A stretch of DNA of 64,000 nucleotides, taken from assembly GCA_014058105.1 (NCBI GenBank), contig JACGCM010001659.1, positions 6,321,001 to 6,385,000 on the forward strand, in the 5' to 3' direction. The position numbers and the translations under genes are program-made. This document shows, piece after piece, positions 24,890 to 35,631 of the stretch (position 1 is the stretch's first letter; each line of letters opens with the position of its first letter). The notes under the pieces are model-generated. The model was given only the letters and a program-made list of their open reading frames with translations, was not told the origin of the DNA and made no database searches. The stretch comes from Kingdonia uniflora. Taxonomy: Eukaryota > Streptophyta > Magnoliopsida > Ranunculales > Circaeasteraceae.

Positions 24890-25330
24890 TATGCTCGCAA
24901 GCCCGAAAAAGCTTTTGACTGCCTTTGATTTCATAGATACCATCATTGTGTTTGAAGCGAAGTGCTTGATGATAACTGGAAGCGATAACTTCTATGTTGT
25001 GAATCTAGTAGCGGCCCATAATCCTGAGATAATGAGACTTGGCATTGATGACGTAGAAGACGACGTCAATTGTGGCTGGTCCAACGGTGTTAGGTAAGAT
25101 GATCTTGCCTACTCGTTCTTCTTTTGAACCATTAAATTCACTAATATCGATGTCGCTGGGAATGACTTAATTGGCCAATCCCATCTAGTTGATTGTGTTT
25201 TGAAAGAGAATCTCAATACCGCTTCCAATATCGATCATCATTGTATGCATGACAAACTTCTTCATATTGAGCATTATGACTAATGCATCATGATGTGGAA
25301 ATTTTACATGACTAATGTCGCAATCTTCGA
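24890..25330 (-). pseudogene. Aspartic protease of the Tat-like element
   Basis: On the minus strand HDALVIMLNM is followed by MHTMMIDIGSGIEILF, corresponding to the VDxGSSADI box of Tat proteases, then EERVGKIILPNTVGPATI and a degenerate copy of the YNAILGRP segment (HYLRIMGRY). Several stops interrupt it. Confidence 0.6.
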
Positions 25331-25499
25331 ATCAGATCCCAGCCGGCGATTGCTCGACTCAGGTAGAAGCTTGGCCTCTTTATCTTGAGGTCGCAACATT
25401 CTGATAGTCTCATGCGCTTGAATTAGCAAGAGTTGTTAATCTGAAGAATCTTAATCATGTTGTTATGGTACATATGGTAGAGATGTTTCTCCTCAGTTT

Positions 25500-26700
25500 G
25501 ATCTTCGACCTGGACTACTTCAAGCTACTTCTTATAGTTGTCATCCTTGTAGGAGTTCAGGGCGATAATGTATTCGTACATCCGTCCCTCTTTGAAAATG
25601 AATTCCCGCAACCTCTATAAAGCATAGCAGTTGTCAGTAGCATGATGATTTACCTTATGATGAATGCAGCACGGGCGGCTTTCGATTGGTTCCAATGGTT
25701 GAGATGGGCAATATAGCTTATCCTTTGATAAAATTAAAAAAATTATAGAGATTCGGACATTCATCTTTGGGAGGACCGGTTTGGATAATGTACCACCTTT
25801 CTGAGGGTTGCCAGGGTTGCCTTTGGAACGCTTTTGATCACTCTGATCCTCATTCGATTCAATGTTTCATTCTATAGGTAGACCTTTAGTGGTTAGGATG
25901 GATTTAGTAGATTTATGCCTTTTAAAAATCATCCTTTCCAGGTCAACATACCTATTGACATTGGTGATCATATCCTCAAAGGTCGTAGGTTTATTGAGGA
26001 GGAGATGCTCTTTGGCCTTGCAGTTGAGCTGGAGCGTGTTGGTGAAAGCAGTAATACCTATTTTCTAATCAAGATTATCTATTTTTCGTGCGAGCTCCAA
26101 AAACTTCTTGGCAAATGCCTCGAGCTTCTCTCCTTGGAATTGTTTAAGACTAATAAGATAATATAAATTCGATCCTTGTCTTTGTTGTGAGCATATGTCT
26201 TGATAAATTGTTTCTGTAGCTGATCGAATGTGAGGATGGAATCTTCAGGTAGAGAGTGGAACCACCGGAGCGGTTCTCCCTGTAGACTTATTGCGAATAG
26301 ACGACAGAGAATGTGGTTGAGATTAGAGTACAATCCCAATGAATCACGGTATTGTTAAATGTGCTCCTTTGGGTTGGTGCCCTTGTATTTACGTATCTTT
26401 GGAGTATGGAAACCTTTCGGTACATCCATATCGAATAACTCTTTGGCAATCGGACTACCTTACAACTTGGTAAGGTCGTCTTTATGGTCTAGAGTCTGAG
26501 CTTTGGTCAACCCCTTGATACGCTGAACCATATACTCTTGTGTGACATATTGATATGTGGCTTGAGTGGCTTGGCGAGGTGGTTGAGGATTGCGAGTGTC
26601 GGTGCCCTTACTCAAGCGATCATGTGCTGAAATTCGAGGTTGAGGTCGATGTTCTTCCACTTGACGTTTGAAAGGTCAAAGACCTCTGCTGATATCAGAT
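25500..26700 (-). pseudogene. gag of the Tat-like element
   Basis: The frame 26660-26460 and the following 26339-26079 carry a retrotransposon gag core (FDMDVPKGFHTPKIRKYKGT, then RLFAISLQGEPLRWFHSLPE, TFDQLQKQFIKTYA). Near 25690-25560 a His/Cys cluster (CIHHKVNHHATDNCYAL) resembles the zinc-finger-like motif typical of Tat gag. Stops and shifts are frequent. Confidence 0.7.
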
Positions 26701-27171
26701 TGAACTTTACCGCCCAAATGAATGGAAGGCTGAGGTTTGTGCTGAACATTTCTAGAAATAGCTTTGTTGGTGGCTCCTCGAAGTCCTAATTTTTCCCGCA
26801 CAAAAACCCAGGAGGTCTCTGGCATTTGATCACGATCTCTGGTGTGGGAAGCCTATTGAGTATCCTACAGAACATGTAACACAGTTTGCATGGTTGCTAT
26901 CTGGCCTTTATGTCGTTTGAACGCTGTCAAACGAGCTTGTCGCTTGACTTCGAGCTCCTCTCTCAGAGCTCTCGGTCAAGAGTTAACTAATGTTTGAGCT
27001 CATTACGTTTATCTATTTCGGCGTGGAGATTCGCTCATAGTTTTGTAAGATGTTTCGACTCAACTGATAGATTGAACTAGATTCCAGTTGCTGGTCGTCT
27101 AGAAGTGATCATGATTGTAGATTGATAATAGAATGAATGTATGCCTTAGGATATCGTGAAAATGTCTTATA
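26701..27171 (-). other. Leader region of the Tat-like element
   Basis: It contains the beginning of gag in broken frames and the untranslated leader. I see no separate gene. Confidence 0.4.
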
Positions 27172-27190
27172 TCCCATAGACGGCGCCAAA
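27172..27190 (-). promoter_or_regulatory. Primer-binding region of the Tat-like element
   Basis: The minus strand reads TTTGGCGCCGTCTATGGGA directly inside the right LTR. The TGGCGCCGTCTGTGGGA type is the usual sequence downstream of the 5' LTR in Tat-lineage elements. Confidence 0.7.
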
Positions 27191-27767
27191 TGTAATGGCC
27201 TAATTCTGTTAGCTCGAAATGGCTTGGAATTAGCTCTTACACCAATGTATCTGTGACAAAATCTAATGTAAAGTAAGAAATGGTACATGTGATTTAGCGT
27301 GGAAAACCTTTGAATATGTAAAAAAACACAACCTCGAGTTGAGGGTTTTAGTAACAGTAAATTTTACTGCTTAAGGCTGATATCTTATTATAATCAATCT
27401 CTCGAACGAGAAATACTTAATCTTTGTGAATAATAAGTTTTTTGTTAGAGTATAGAAAATCTGGTTTTTCTTGGTCCTCCTGTCTCTTCTAAAACTTTTT
27501 CTTTATATTGGCCTTACCCGCAGCTCGTTATCGTACTGAAGCACGTTCTTTGAATAATGAGGTAAGTGGTGGTTAACTGTGTAACTCTTGAGTTCGTGGG
27601 AGACAGGTGGTTTTGACTTGTTTATGTTTCTTTGTTGTGCTCGATCCACGTTCTTCATCAGTTCGTGGGCTAGGTGGCACTGTTGACTGTTCACATCATG
27701 TGTAAAATACGTTAGTATGATATGGAGGTAGTTCAAATTATGTTAGGTCGAGGGATAGGTCCCTATA
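27191..27767 (-). repeat. 5' LTR of the Tat-like element
   Basis: On the minus strand it ends GGCCATTACA next to the PBS. Its outer end is TATAGGGACC where the related LTR has TGTAGGGGCC, so the terminal TG is mutated. Its outer 173 bases match 2715-2886 in the same orientation. It splits the ALA2-like fragment that starts at once on its right. Confidence 0.75.
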
Positions 27768-28565
27768 ATGTTTACATAGGTATTTACATGGTAACAAACG
27801 TATTGAATAGATTCCCCAAAGATTAGTAAACATAAGAAAGCTTAGCCATTGCTTGCGTGCCGCGTTACCCTTCCATACATTACCTGCTATGTCTAGAACA
27901 CCAAGGAGCACAATTTGAAAGAGTAATATTACTCTAGAAAACTTGTCGATCATAGTGCCTATAACTGTGAATTTTGGTTCAGGTACACCTCTAGCCATAT
28001 TCAATTTTGTCTCATTACATGTATATGCGCTATTACACATGTTGAATCCATATTTTGCAATTAACCAGAATGAGGCAGTTTATTAATGTTGTGTATGGGA
28101 CAAATTGTTGGAAAAAGCCTCATATTTGCATCAAATCTCATATTTTCATTATCTAGATTGGGGCACTAAATGACTTATTTTGTGCAGAAGCTCTGGCACT
28201 ACAGAGGGTATAACCCTAGTCTTCATATCCGCTTTTGTAATCTAAGGCTGCATTCTTAATATAGTAGATACCTTGCGGATCCTCGAGTCTTCATATCTGT
28301 TTTGCCATCTAAGGCAGTAGTTTTAATATAGCAGATACCTTGCAGAGCATAACTGCCAATTAAAACATGATCACAAGGTACGTAGTTCATCATTCTCACA
28401 GAGCAATACTATGTCACTGACATGAATGTCTTGTGCCTGAATATTTGGTTTAATGCCTTGCTTTACAACCCTTTTTTTTAGCTTGCTTGTCTGATGTATA
28501 CCTATTATAGTCATCCCAGGCCTCTTTCCTCATTCAATAATTTGGTATATGTCTTCCCTATTTTT
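27768..28565 (-). pseudogene. ALA2: Fragment of an ALA2-like phospholipid-transporting P4-ATPase
   Basis: Reading the minus strand and allowing frameshifts, the sequence follows plant ALA2-type flippases in order: AWDDYNRYTSDKQA, IQAQDIHVSDIVLLCEND, QGICYIKTTALDGKTDMKTR, FDANMRLFP, NETKLNMARGVPEPKF, MIDKF, FQIVLLGVLDIAGNVWK and ARKQW. This covers the actuator-domain region and the segment up to a membrane helix, before the phosphorylation site. No introns are visible between these blocks. The left end is cut by the Tat-like element at 27767. Stops, frameshifts and a partial internal duplication show it is dead. P4-ATPases flip phospholipids in endomembranes; this is only a captured or decayed piece. 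Confidence 0.75.
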
Positions 28566-28629
28566 TATCCATCCTTTGCTTTTAATGCCTTTGTTACAGT
28601 TCGTTAAGTTATTGTTATCAATTTTTTAG

Positions 28630-28750
28630 ATCAAAACAGAAAGAATATACACAATATTACATGGATAATCCGGAGGAGATCAGTAAGCTTACAAAGGTGA
28701 ATATGCAGGTTCTTGAAGTCAAAGCAGTTATGATGGACAATATTGAAAAG
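28630..28750 (+). pseudogene. Single exon of a VAMP71-type R-SNARE
   Basis: An AG acceptor (TTTTTTAG) precedes and a GTAATG donor follows a stretch encoding [15 protein letters not shown], then [17 protein letters not shown]. This matches the start of the SNARE motif of plant VAMP71-family (longin-type) R-SNAREs, usually [28 protein letters not shown]. The frame is open but upstream and downstream exons are missing. It is on the opposite strand to both neighbouring fragments. Confidence 0.75.
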
Positions 28751-28797
28751 GTAATGTTGTTTAGTATACTAACGTGAACTGTTATATCTGCTAAAAG

Positions 28798-29225
28798 CTA
28801 TGCTTGGGTGTCTAACACAATTGCCCAAAGTGTTTGGTCTACTACATGGTCTGTTATTATGCGAACAAGATCATTCGCTGCTATTGAGGGTGTCTGGTTC
28901 TTCTTTTCTTCATGTGCAAGAACTAGAAGAGCTTTCTTTGCAAGAATTTCCCAATCACAATACCAGAAGTATGGTATCCAACTATCATTCTCCATCTTGA
29001 ATAACCTTTAGCTGAAAAAGCTGAAAAACTCTGGTTCCTTTTATCCTGGTAATGAACAAGATGCAAAATACATCCTGTACACAACAAGTAATGCCTTTGT
29101 ATACATGGATCCCTCAAAATCGGCTCCCCAAGAACATCTACAATTGCTGGATTCCGTTTATCTTTTTCTAAGGCCTTACTACTACAGTGTATAGACAAAG
29201 TAAATTGCAAAATCACCAAGAGTAC
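28798..29225 (-). pseudogene. Gene fragment, possibly a COA1-domain protein
   Basis: The minus strand encodes KALEKDKRNPAIVDVLGEP and, after frameshifts, MENDSWIPYFWYCDWEILAK followed by KALLVLAHEEKKNQT. The PAVxxxLGEP opening and the overall layout recall the cytochrome-oxidase-assembly COA1/TIM21-like domain of plant proteins, but I recall this family only loosely. At least one frameshift separates the two parts. It is clearly gene-like sequence and clearly broken. Confidence 0.35.
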
Positions 29226-29379
29226 TCAAAGCGACTCCGCCCAAGACACAGTGCAGAATAGTTGACATTTTACCATCGAATGTGCAGAAAAGGTAATTAT
29301 TTACATAATCAAATTTCAACATAGTTTTTTTTTTGTTTGCTACTAAAATATTGTTTATAATTTCTTACGACATTTATTA

Positions 29380-29797
29380 TGTGTGCTTGCGTGTTGGGTT
29401 GAAAATCCAACTTCAGACGCATTTAAAAAGCCTATCGCTAGAGTCCCAAATTACTTATGGATGGCTTAGGATGGAATGAGAGTGCAGAGTTTTGGTAATC
29501 AGATGTGGGACACTGGTATCTGTGTTTAAGCCCTTCGCACAAGTAACCTTCATGAGGAAATCACACATACGCTTAAGAAAGGATATGGTTTTAATAAAAT
29601 AATCACAGGTTGGTCTTATTCGAATTCAAAAATAATTTCTTCTCATAAGCCTTGACTAATACATTCATGTAATTAATTTGTCATTCGATATTTTTGTATT
29701 CTGAAGGTTAAAGATAACCCCTCTGATGATTTCAAAAGTATGCATCATCACATTTCTAAAGGACCATGGACTTTTTCAAATCAAGATAACCGCTCTG
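29380..29797 (+). pseudogene. Two-exon fragment of an oxidosqualene cyclase (triterpene synthase)
   Basis: Exon A (about 29380-29608) gives ENPTSDAFKKPIARVPNYLW, DGMRVQSFGNQMWDTGICV and NLHEEITHTLKKGYGF with two in-frame stops. Exon B (29707-29797, AG before and GTAAGT after) gives [19 protein letters not shown] followed by PWTFSNQD. These are neighbouring segments of plant oxidosqualene cyclases (QSFGSQxWD and the QW-like HISKGxWTFSxQD). The family cyclises 2,3-oxidosqualene to sterol or triterpene skeletons. The DCTAE catalytic region, which would follow, is absent. Stops and missing exons make it a pseudogene fragment. Confidence 0.8.
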
Positions 29798-30134
29798 GTA
29801 AGTCAAAGCTTCATTTTTACTATGAATATGAAATAGTTGACTGCTTCTGAATGCCTTTCTTGGTGTTTATGCAGGGAACATATTAAGAGATGCGCAAAAT
29901 TATATGACATTTCATCAAGTAATTATCTTTACTTCGATGGTTATTTATCAACTTTGTGTACATATTAGATATAACAAAAACTATTGGGGAAGAATGCACG
30001 AGCATAGGACTATTGGAATATGGATAAATGAGCAAATCAAACCTGATAAATGAAGGATCGAGTATGAGTGCTTTAGAGTTCCGTGAGACAAATATTGTAA
30101 AATGTTTATACAAATACGGCTAGGACTTCACTTT
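29798..30134 (+). other. Unassigned sequence between the cyclase fragment and the LTR element
   Basis: A stretch after an AG at about 29876 looks exon-like but I cannot assign it. The interval is cut at 30134 by the LTR element, and its continuation is at 34701. Confidence 0.3.
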
Positions 30135-30944
30135 TGACACGGCCCTAGCCGGGACCGACTCTACAGTGCCCGGAGTGCAGCGGAATAAGGGACCGTGCGG
30201 CGTACACGGACGCGATGTCGTCGTGTACCAGCCATCTTCACAGGCGCGGCGCGCCAGTGGCATACAACCCACGGATGCTAGAGCGACATCCGGATTATCC
30301 TGGATACTCATGAGGGGTCATTGAATATGTATTCAGTAAAGGCAACAACGCTGAAGGTTCCCTCAATAATCCCTACAGCGTAATCTCTCACGACGCGCGC
30401 GAGATACGGAAGCACACCTGTCCTGTAGCGGATCAGGGTAGCTCAATATGCCGGTTTCCACCTTAGGGACTCATATCTCAAGGGGTGACGAGCCTAGACT
30501 AATTATACTGTCCATCTGAAAGGGGCGGTGCGTCTCGAATAGCCCGCGGGGCATAGCGGCGCCATATGAAGCCCTCTAATGAAAACCGGCCCGCATTGCG
30601 AGGCAAAGTCCCCTAGCCTACCCTAGGCCTAGGAGAACTCATAACTATCCCTTGTAGATAGTCCATGAGCCGGGGTCCTTGATGACCAAGCATTAAAGCT
30701 CTTTTAGTCATGGGGAGGATCGGACCAAGGTTCCTCCTTAATATAGCTACTAAGTAAATAGTCAACTTCCAAAAGGAAACGTTAAAACATGAGACGAAGC
30801 GTACTGGACCTTTTCGCCCCCTTAACTGAATCCGATTGCGACGAAACTTGGCGTGCTGCTATATTAGGATATAGAGAACAAATACATTCGGACAGAACTC
30901 AAAACGCTCGGGTAAATTTGGCCGGCGTTCGGTAGGTCGTCACA
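30135..30944 (-). repeat. 3' LTR of LTR element A
   Basis: It reads TGACACGGCC...GGTCGTCACA on the + strand. It contains a GC hairpin at 30239-30259 with 10-base arms and one mismatch. The purine tract AAGTGCGGGAGGG (minus strand) lies just inside, at about 30945-30957. Confidence 0.92.
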
Positions 30945-31134
30945 CCCTCCCGCACTTAAAATAATCTCGACGTCCTCGTCGAGGACCATCGCCAACACGG
31001 CTCTGCAAGGATTCAATCTTCTGCATCTACAAGAAACCAACAACTCTCCCGCACTTAGTTCAGAGTACTATATCTTCTTCTGTCCTAGCGGATACTGAGC
31101 CCAACTGCTAGTCTCGATGCTGACAACTGTGTCT

Positions 31135-31494
31135 TCAGAACTGAACCTTAACTTCGCCCATTCCAACTGAAGTGCGTAGTGACCGAACCTTCATACGACT
31201 GGAGTCTGCCTTCTCCTCTGGGTATTGTCTCTTGGTCTCGAACCTTCTGAGAAAAAAGTATGGGCGGTGCACCCTAGCATCGCGCCCTCTGAAATGCGTT
31301 GCATCCTGCTGCAAAGCGCCTTCTCCCCTGACACTGTGGAATGTCGCTCTTCTCGACAAACCAAGGGCGTCTCCTCCGGACAGTCCGACGAGGATATCTC
31401 CAATCCCGTCCAAAAGTGCGCTCACTTCCAAGTCGCACAATGCCTTCGCTGCTCGAGAGTTCAATCTTCTGTGAATCTCGGCTTCAAACTTCAC
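31135..31494 (-). other. 119-codon open frame inside LTR element A, coding status doubtful
   Basis: The frame recurs in element B (59245-59604, +) with a few substitutions. It has no recognisable domain. Overlapping frames on the other strand are equally open, and the two copies are so young that conservation says little. I do not call it a gene. Confidence 0.2.
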
Positions 31495-31739
31495 TCTTCA
31501 TCTGCGAGTGGCAAGGAGCAAGTCTTCTAAAACAAAGGGGTAACTCACCCCAACTGCACGGAACATCTGCCGCACACTGAATTGCCTGACTGCCCTTCAA
31601 TCAACTCCGCGAAGGTCTTCCAACCTTGTCCGCCCTTCTTACGGACCATCGGGGGTACAACATCAAGATGCGGCACTCTAGCCTTACCAGTATAGAACTG
31701 AACTGGTACTCATTGTTCACTTGGGCGAGGGAGGGTAGC

Positions 31740-32180
31740 TCCTAGAAGGTAGCATACTCTCAACGAGGCGCGGGTACTCTGTTCCCTACCGCCAACAAAA
31801 CCATCGAGGCAGCCTATCTAGGCGCGGGTACTCTGTTCCCTACCGCCAGCTAACCATCGAGGTCCGCCATATAGGCGTCCTGCGTGAACTTCTAAAACCC
31901 ATGAGACATCTATCTGTGCAGCCGCGTTTCTGCTCTACCACTTCGTAGTAGGCCATCATCTAACCCATGTTACGCTAGATGGCATCTGCACCTAACTTGG
32001 CTGCAGGAAGGGTGATCGCCACTCCGGCGTCCCCAAAGGTCTCTCCACTCCGGAGGACTCTAATCTGCCTCACTCTCCAAGGAGGACTTCCCAATGCCTC
32101 TTCTCTGACGAGGACTTCTCAATGCCTCTTCTCTGACGAGGACTTCTCAATGCCTCTTCTCTAACGAGGACTTAACACTG
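31740..32180. repeat. Short internal repeats of LTR element A
   Basis: The phrase GGCGCGGGTACTCTGTTCCC with the following TACCGCC occurs twice at 31769-31851 and, degenerate, near 32606. At 32085-32172 a unit of about 29 bases (TCTCTGACGAGGACTTCTCA and so on) is repeated three times in tandem. Both recur in element B, with one 29-base unit fewer. Confidence 0.8.
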
Positions 32181-33876
32181 GCATCTGTACTTGCCAAACT
32201 CTGGTGGTGGTGACCCTTGCTGGAACCTGCGTACATCTGCGTCACAACTTACAGCTCTTCCCACACTCGATAAGCTCGACGTCCGCGTCGAGAACAAAGC
32301 TGTGACATATAACTGACGGACTACTGAAGCGTTTCTCCATCTCTACATCCCTACTCCAACCTGAGTACTTGGGGAACTTGGGAACAAGATACTGTCACTG
32401 CACCTGTCGCCCTGAGCTCGTTGGCTTGCCATGTCCAACTGCTATCAAACTCGAGGAGACCAACCTTCATATTGTCGCAATCATCTTTGAACTGAAGCGT
32501 AGCCATTCTCTGTCTCTTGAACTAGCTTCAACAAACGCAGCCAACTCTAACCGGTCACTGAGATGTGGTCTTCTAAAGACACTCCATCGATACAAACAAA
32601 GAACAAGGCGCGGGCACTCTATCCCTACTCCAACCACCAAGTGATAAGGAATTGGGAAACTAACATCCAATTCCGCTCAGGATCTTTCATCCTAGAGCAA
32701 TCTTCCATCTGAGATCATGTCTGAGGTAACCCGCACAACTGACTGAAGCTCAACTCTGTTCTGCGACAACCACGTAACTTACTAACCTTCGGAAACGTGA
32801 GTCTTCCATCTGAGAGCTTAAAATGACCCAGAACCATCATGTGGAACAACATGGATCAACTCGGCTAGAGTACCCGAACGCCGACAAACCTGAAACTCAC
32901 CTCGGAGCCAGAAAACAAACATCACTCGGCAACTTGCCTTCTTGGAGTGATCAAAGCAGGGTCCCAAGTAGCTGGGGACCAACTGCGGATAAGCGACAAC
33001 CCATTTGGGAGGTCGCAGTTCATGTCGCGTCATAACGAATCACTCTGCCTTCAACGTCTACCTGACGACATCACTGTGTGCAAACTCGGGACCCAGACCA
33101 TGTCTTCATCTCTTACTTCATGCCGCTTCATCTTCGGCTCTTGACATTCACCTCTGGAACGTCTCAATGTCCAACTCAGGACAATCACAACGAGTATCTC
33201 TCAGGATTCTTCAATCTTTAGTAGACACTAAGGAATTCCAACAAAACCAAGCATCGCGGCTTCCACACGAAAGTACTCGGCAACGGACACTGACCATATC
33301 GATCTCTGCTGAGGGGCATCGTCCTTGATCACACCTGTTACTAAACTTCGCAGCGCGGATACGGACCGAATGCAATAACAACCTGCTAGATCGCTCTATT
33401 ACTATTCTTCATAGAGCATCTGCGACACTGATCAGCCTTCTAGAGACAACCAACGATATAGATCATCGCGTCCAACTCAAATCTCAATCCTCCTCTTAGC
33501 GTCACTGTCCAAAGCACATTTAACTCGAGCAATCTCGCGCTCGGATATGGAGCCTTTCTCTTGCGTCCAATATCGACTGACATGTAGGCAACACACTCTA
33601 CAAGCGTTCACAACGGTGCTTGGAACATCTCTAGGGAGCAACTACGGCTCTGGAGAGAACAACAGCCAAATGGGTAACCCATACTACCAACTCAGGAATC
33701 ATTACTCCGTTTACTCCGACGGACGTAGGCACAACCCATCTACGCTCTGACAAGCAAACTCCCAGCAAGCCTTGCTCGGATAAGCCTAGACCCAACTCTG
33801 TCTAGCTCTGGCAGACGTAGGCACAATCCATCCACGTTCTACCAACTCAAGAGCTAAGCTTCAACAAGCTATTCTC

Positions 33877-33890
33877 GCTCTGATACCAAC
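33877..33890 (-). promoter_or_regulatory. Primer-binding site of LTR element A
   Basis: The minus strand reads TTGGTATCAGAGC just inside the right LTR, a perfect TGGTATCAGAGC match to the complement of initiator Met tRNA. Confidence 0.9.
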
Positions 33891-34700
33891 TGACACGGCC
33901 CTAGCCGGGACCGACTCTACAGTGCCCGGAGTGCAGCGGAATAAGGGACCGTGCGGCGTACACGGACGCGATGTCGTCGTGTACCAGCCATCTTCACAGG
34001 CGCGGCGCGCCAGTGGCATACAACCCACGGATGCTAGAGCGACATCCGGATTATCCTGGATACTCATGAGGGGTCATTGAATATGTATTCAGTAAAGGCA
34101 ACAACGCTGAAGGTTCCCTCAATAATCCCTACAGCGTAATCTCTCACGACGCGCGCGAGATACGGAAGCACACCTGTCCTGTAGCGGATCAGGGTAGCTC
34201 AATATGCCGGTTTCCACCTTAGGGACTCATATCTCAAGGGGCGACGAGCCTAGACTAATTATACTGTCCATCTGAAAGGGGCGGTGCGTCTCGAATAGCC
34301 CGCGGGGCATAGCGGCGCCATATGAAGCCCTCTAATGAAAACCGGCCCGCATTGCGAGGCAAAGTCCCCTAGCCTACCCTAGGCCTAGGAGAACTCATAA
34401 CTATCCCTTGTAGATAGTCCATGAGCCGGGGTCCTTGATGACCAAGCATTAAAGCTCTTTTAGTCATGGGGAGGATCGGACCAAGGTTCCTCCTTAATAT
34501 AGCTACTAAGTAAATAGTCAACTTCCAAAAGGAAACGTTAAAACATGAGACGAAGCGTACTGGACCTTTTCGCCCCCTTAACTGAATCCGATTGCGACGA
34601 AACTTGGCGTGCTGCTATATTAGGATATAGAGAACAAATACATTCGGACAGAACTCAAAACGCTCGGGTAAATTTGGCCGGCGTTCGGTAGGTCGTCACA
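33891..34700 (-). repeat. 5' LTR of LTR element A
   Basis: Same 810-bp sequence as 30135-30944, with one difference seen by eye. It is followed by the target duplication ACTTT. Confidence 0.92.
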
Positions 34701-34789
34701 ACTTTTGTAATATAAATTATATTTCTCATTTATTTGCAGGATTATTTTTGTTATGATATTTATTTTAAGCATATACATGAGTCATAACT

Positions 34790-35225
34790 TTTTTCGATGA
34801 CAAAACCATAATGTCGTAAGAATTGATGTTGCAAAACAATTAGCAACGAAAGTTATCATCGCAATAGATGGCGACACAAAAATGCTACTGTCATAATAGA
34901 TGACGATGAAAAAAAAATGACGAATGTTACTGTCGCAACAGATGGCGATGCAAAATTATTAGCGACAAATATTACCGTCGAAAATTACCGTTACAATAGA
35001 TGGTGATGAAAAAAATTTAACGGCGAAAGTGAACGTCGCAAATAAGAAACAAATAGCGGCATAAAATAGTTGTCGCGAAATCATCGCCTTTTGGAGACGG
35101 GTTTGTTCGACGTCAAACTTTTGCTGACCCCACCATCAACGACAAGATTTGACAGTTAAAAACCATCGCTAAAAGGCTTTTGCAACAAGTAAACACCGTC
35201 GCGAAAAGCCTTTTTTTGTGGTTTA
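34790..35225. mobile_element. CACTA-like subterminal repeats and decayed right terminus
   Basis: Four imperfect units of 32-55 bases contain CAATAGATGGCGATG, AAAAA and GCGAC/GTCGC phrases. They are followed by AACCATCGCTAAAAGGC and GTCGCGAAAAGCC, then a terminus reading, on the minus strand, CCACAAAAAAAGGC. Arrays of GCGAC-type motifs ending in CACTACAAnAAA are typical of CACTA (En/Spm) transposons; here the CACTA end would be changed by a small deletion. No transposase was found in the window and the left end is missing. Confidence 0.45.
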
Positions 35226-35631
35226 AATGACTATGTGAACTATTCTTTACCCCTTTTTCCTACTTCGTAGAGTTATTTAACATTGATTGCTTTCAGTTGT
35301 TCCCTTATTATTTAATGCAATCTGATATAAAAGTCTGGAACTTGCATTGACATGGCCGAGTCTTTCGTGTTAGAAACGTTCCCTTGAAGCGTTTCGACTG
35401 GATCCTACAAAATGGGGAGGTAAATGTCATCATACTATGAACATAATATAAGTGTATATCAATTTAGAGTTCCTTTCTGATTCTTTCACTATTTGGCATG
35501 TGAGGGATATAAATGAGGATGTAAATACCTTCATACTATGAACATAATTATTTATTGGAGGTTTATTATTTTTAGTTTCCAAGCCAAACTTAGCATGAAA
35601 AATTTATCTTAAACTAATGAATCTCCTCACC
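35226..35631 (+). other. Intergenic DNA with one exon-like stretch
   Basis: Between an AG at about 35296 and a GT at about 35420 there is an exon-like stretch (DIKVWNLH, then NVPLKRFDWILQNGE) with one in-frame stop. I cannot assign it to a family. Two short repeats of CTTCATACTATGAACATAAT occur at about 35430 and 35530. Confidence 0.3.

Larger units (their letters stand above)
2715..27767 (-). mobile_element. Tat/Retand-like gypsy retrotransposon, degenerate, with nested insertions
   Basis: The element runs right to left. At the right is a 5' LTR (27191-27767) followed inward by a PBS, TTTGGCGCCGTCTATGGGA, of the kind used by Tat-lineage elements. Then come gag (26.7-25.5 kb), protease, RT, RNase H and integrase (to 21.9 kb), a tandem-repeat block, a long antisense reading region (20.7-15.6 kb) and, at the left, a purine tract next to a truncated 3' LTR (2715-2886). 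An antisense extra ORF between pol and the 3' LTR is known for Retand-type members of the Tat lineage. All reading frames are broken. A copia element (3910-15100) and a solo LTR (21183-21798) are nested; without them the element would be about 13 kb. Confidence 0.65.
30135..34700 (-). mobile_element. Young non-autonomous LTR retrotransposon (LARD-like), copy A
   Basis: Two 810-bp LTRs (30135-30944 and 33891-34700) with TG...CA ends flank 2946 bp without recognisable gag or pol domains. The target-site duplication ACTTT is perfect (30130-30134, 34701-34705). The PBS next to the right LTR and the purine tract next to the left one show minus orientation. By eye I find a single difference between the LTRs (T at about 30486, C in the other), so the insertion is recent. 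A second copy of the family sits in the synthetase gene at 56065-60604. The PPT and the iMet PBS suggest a gypsy parent; an autonomous partner must supply the proteins. Confidence 0.9.

Noticed and set aside
31135..31580. Overlapping open frames of 79-119 codons, conserved between elements A and B, as possible genes
   Set aside because: At least four frames on both strands are open over the same bases, none has a known domain, and the copies are too young for conservation to mean selection.
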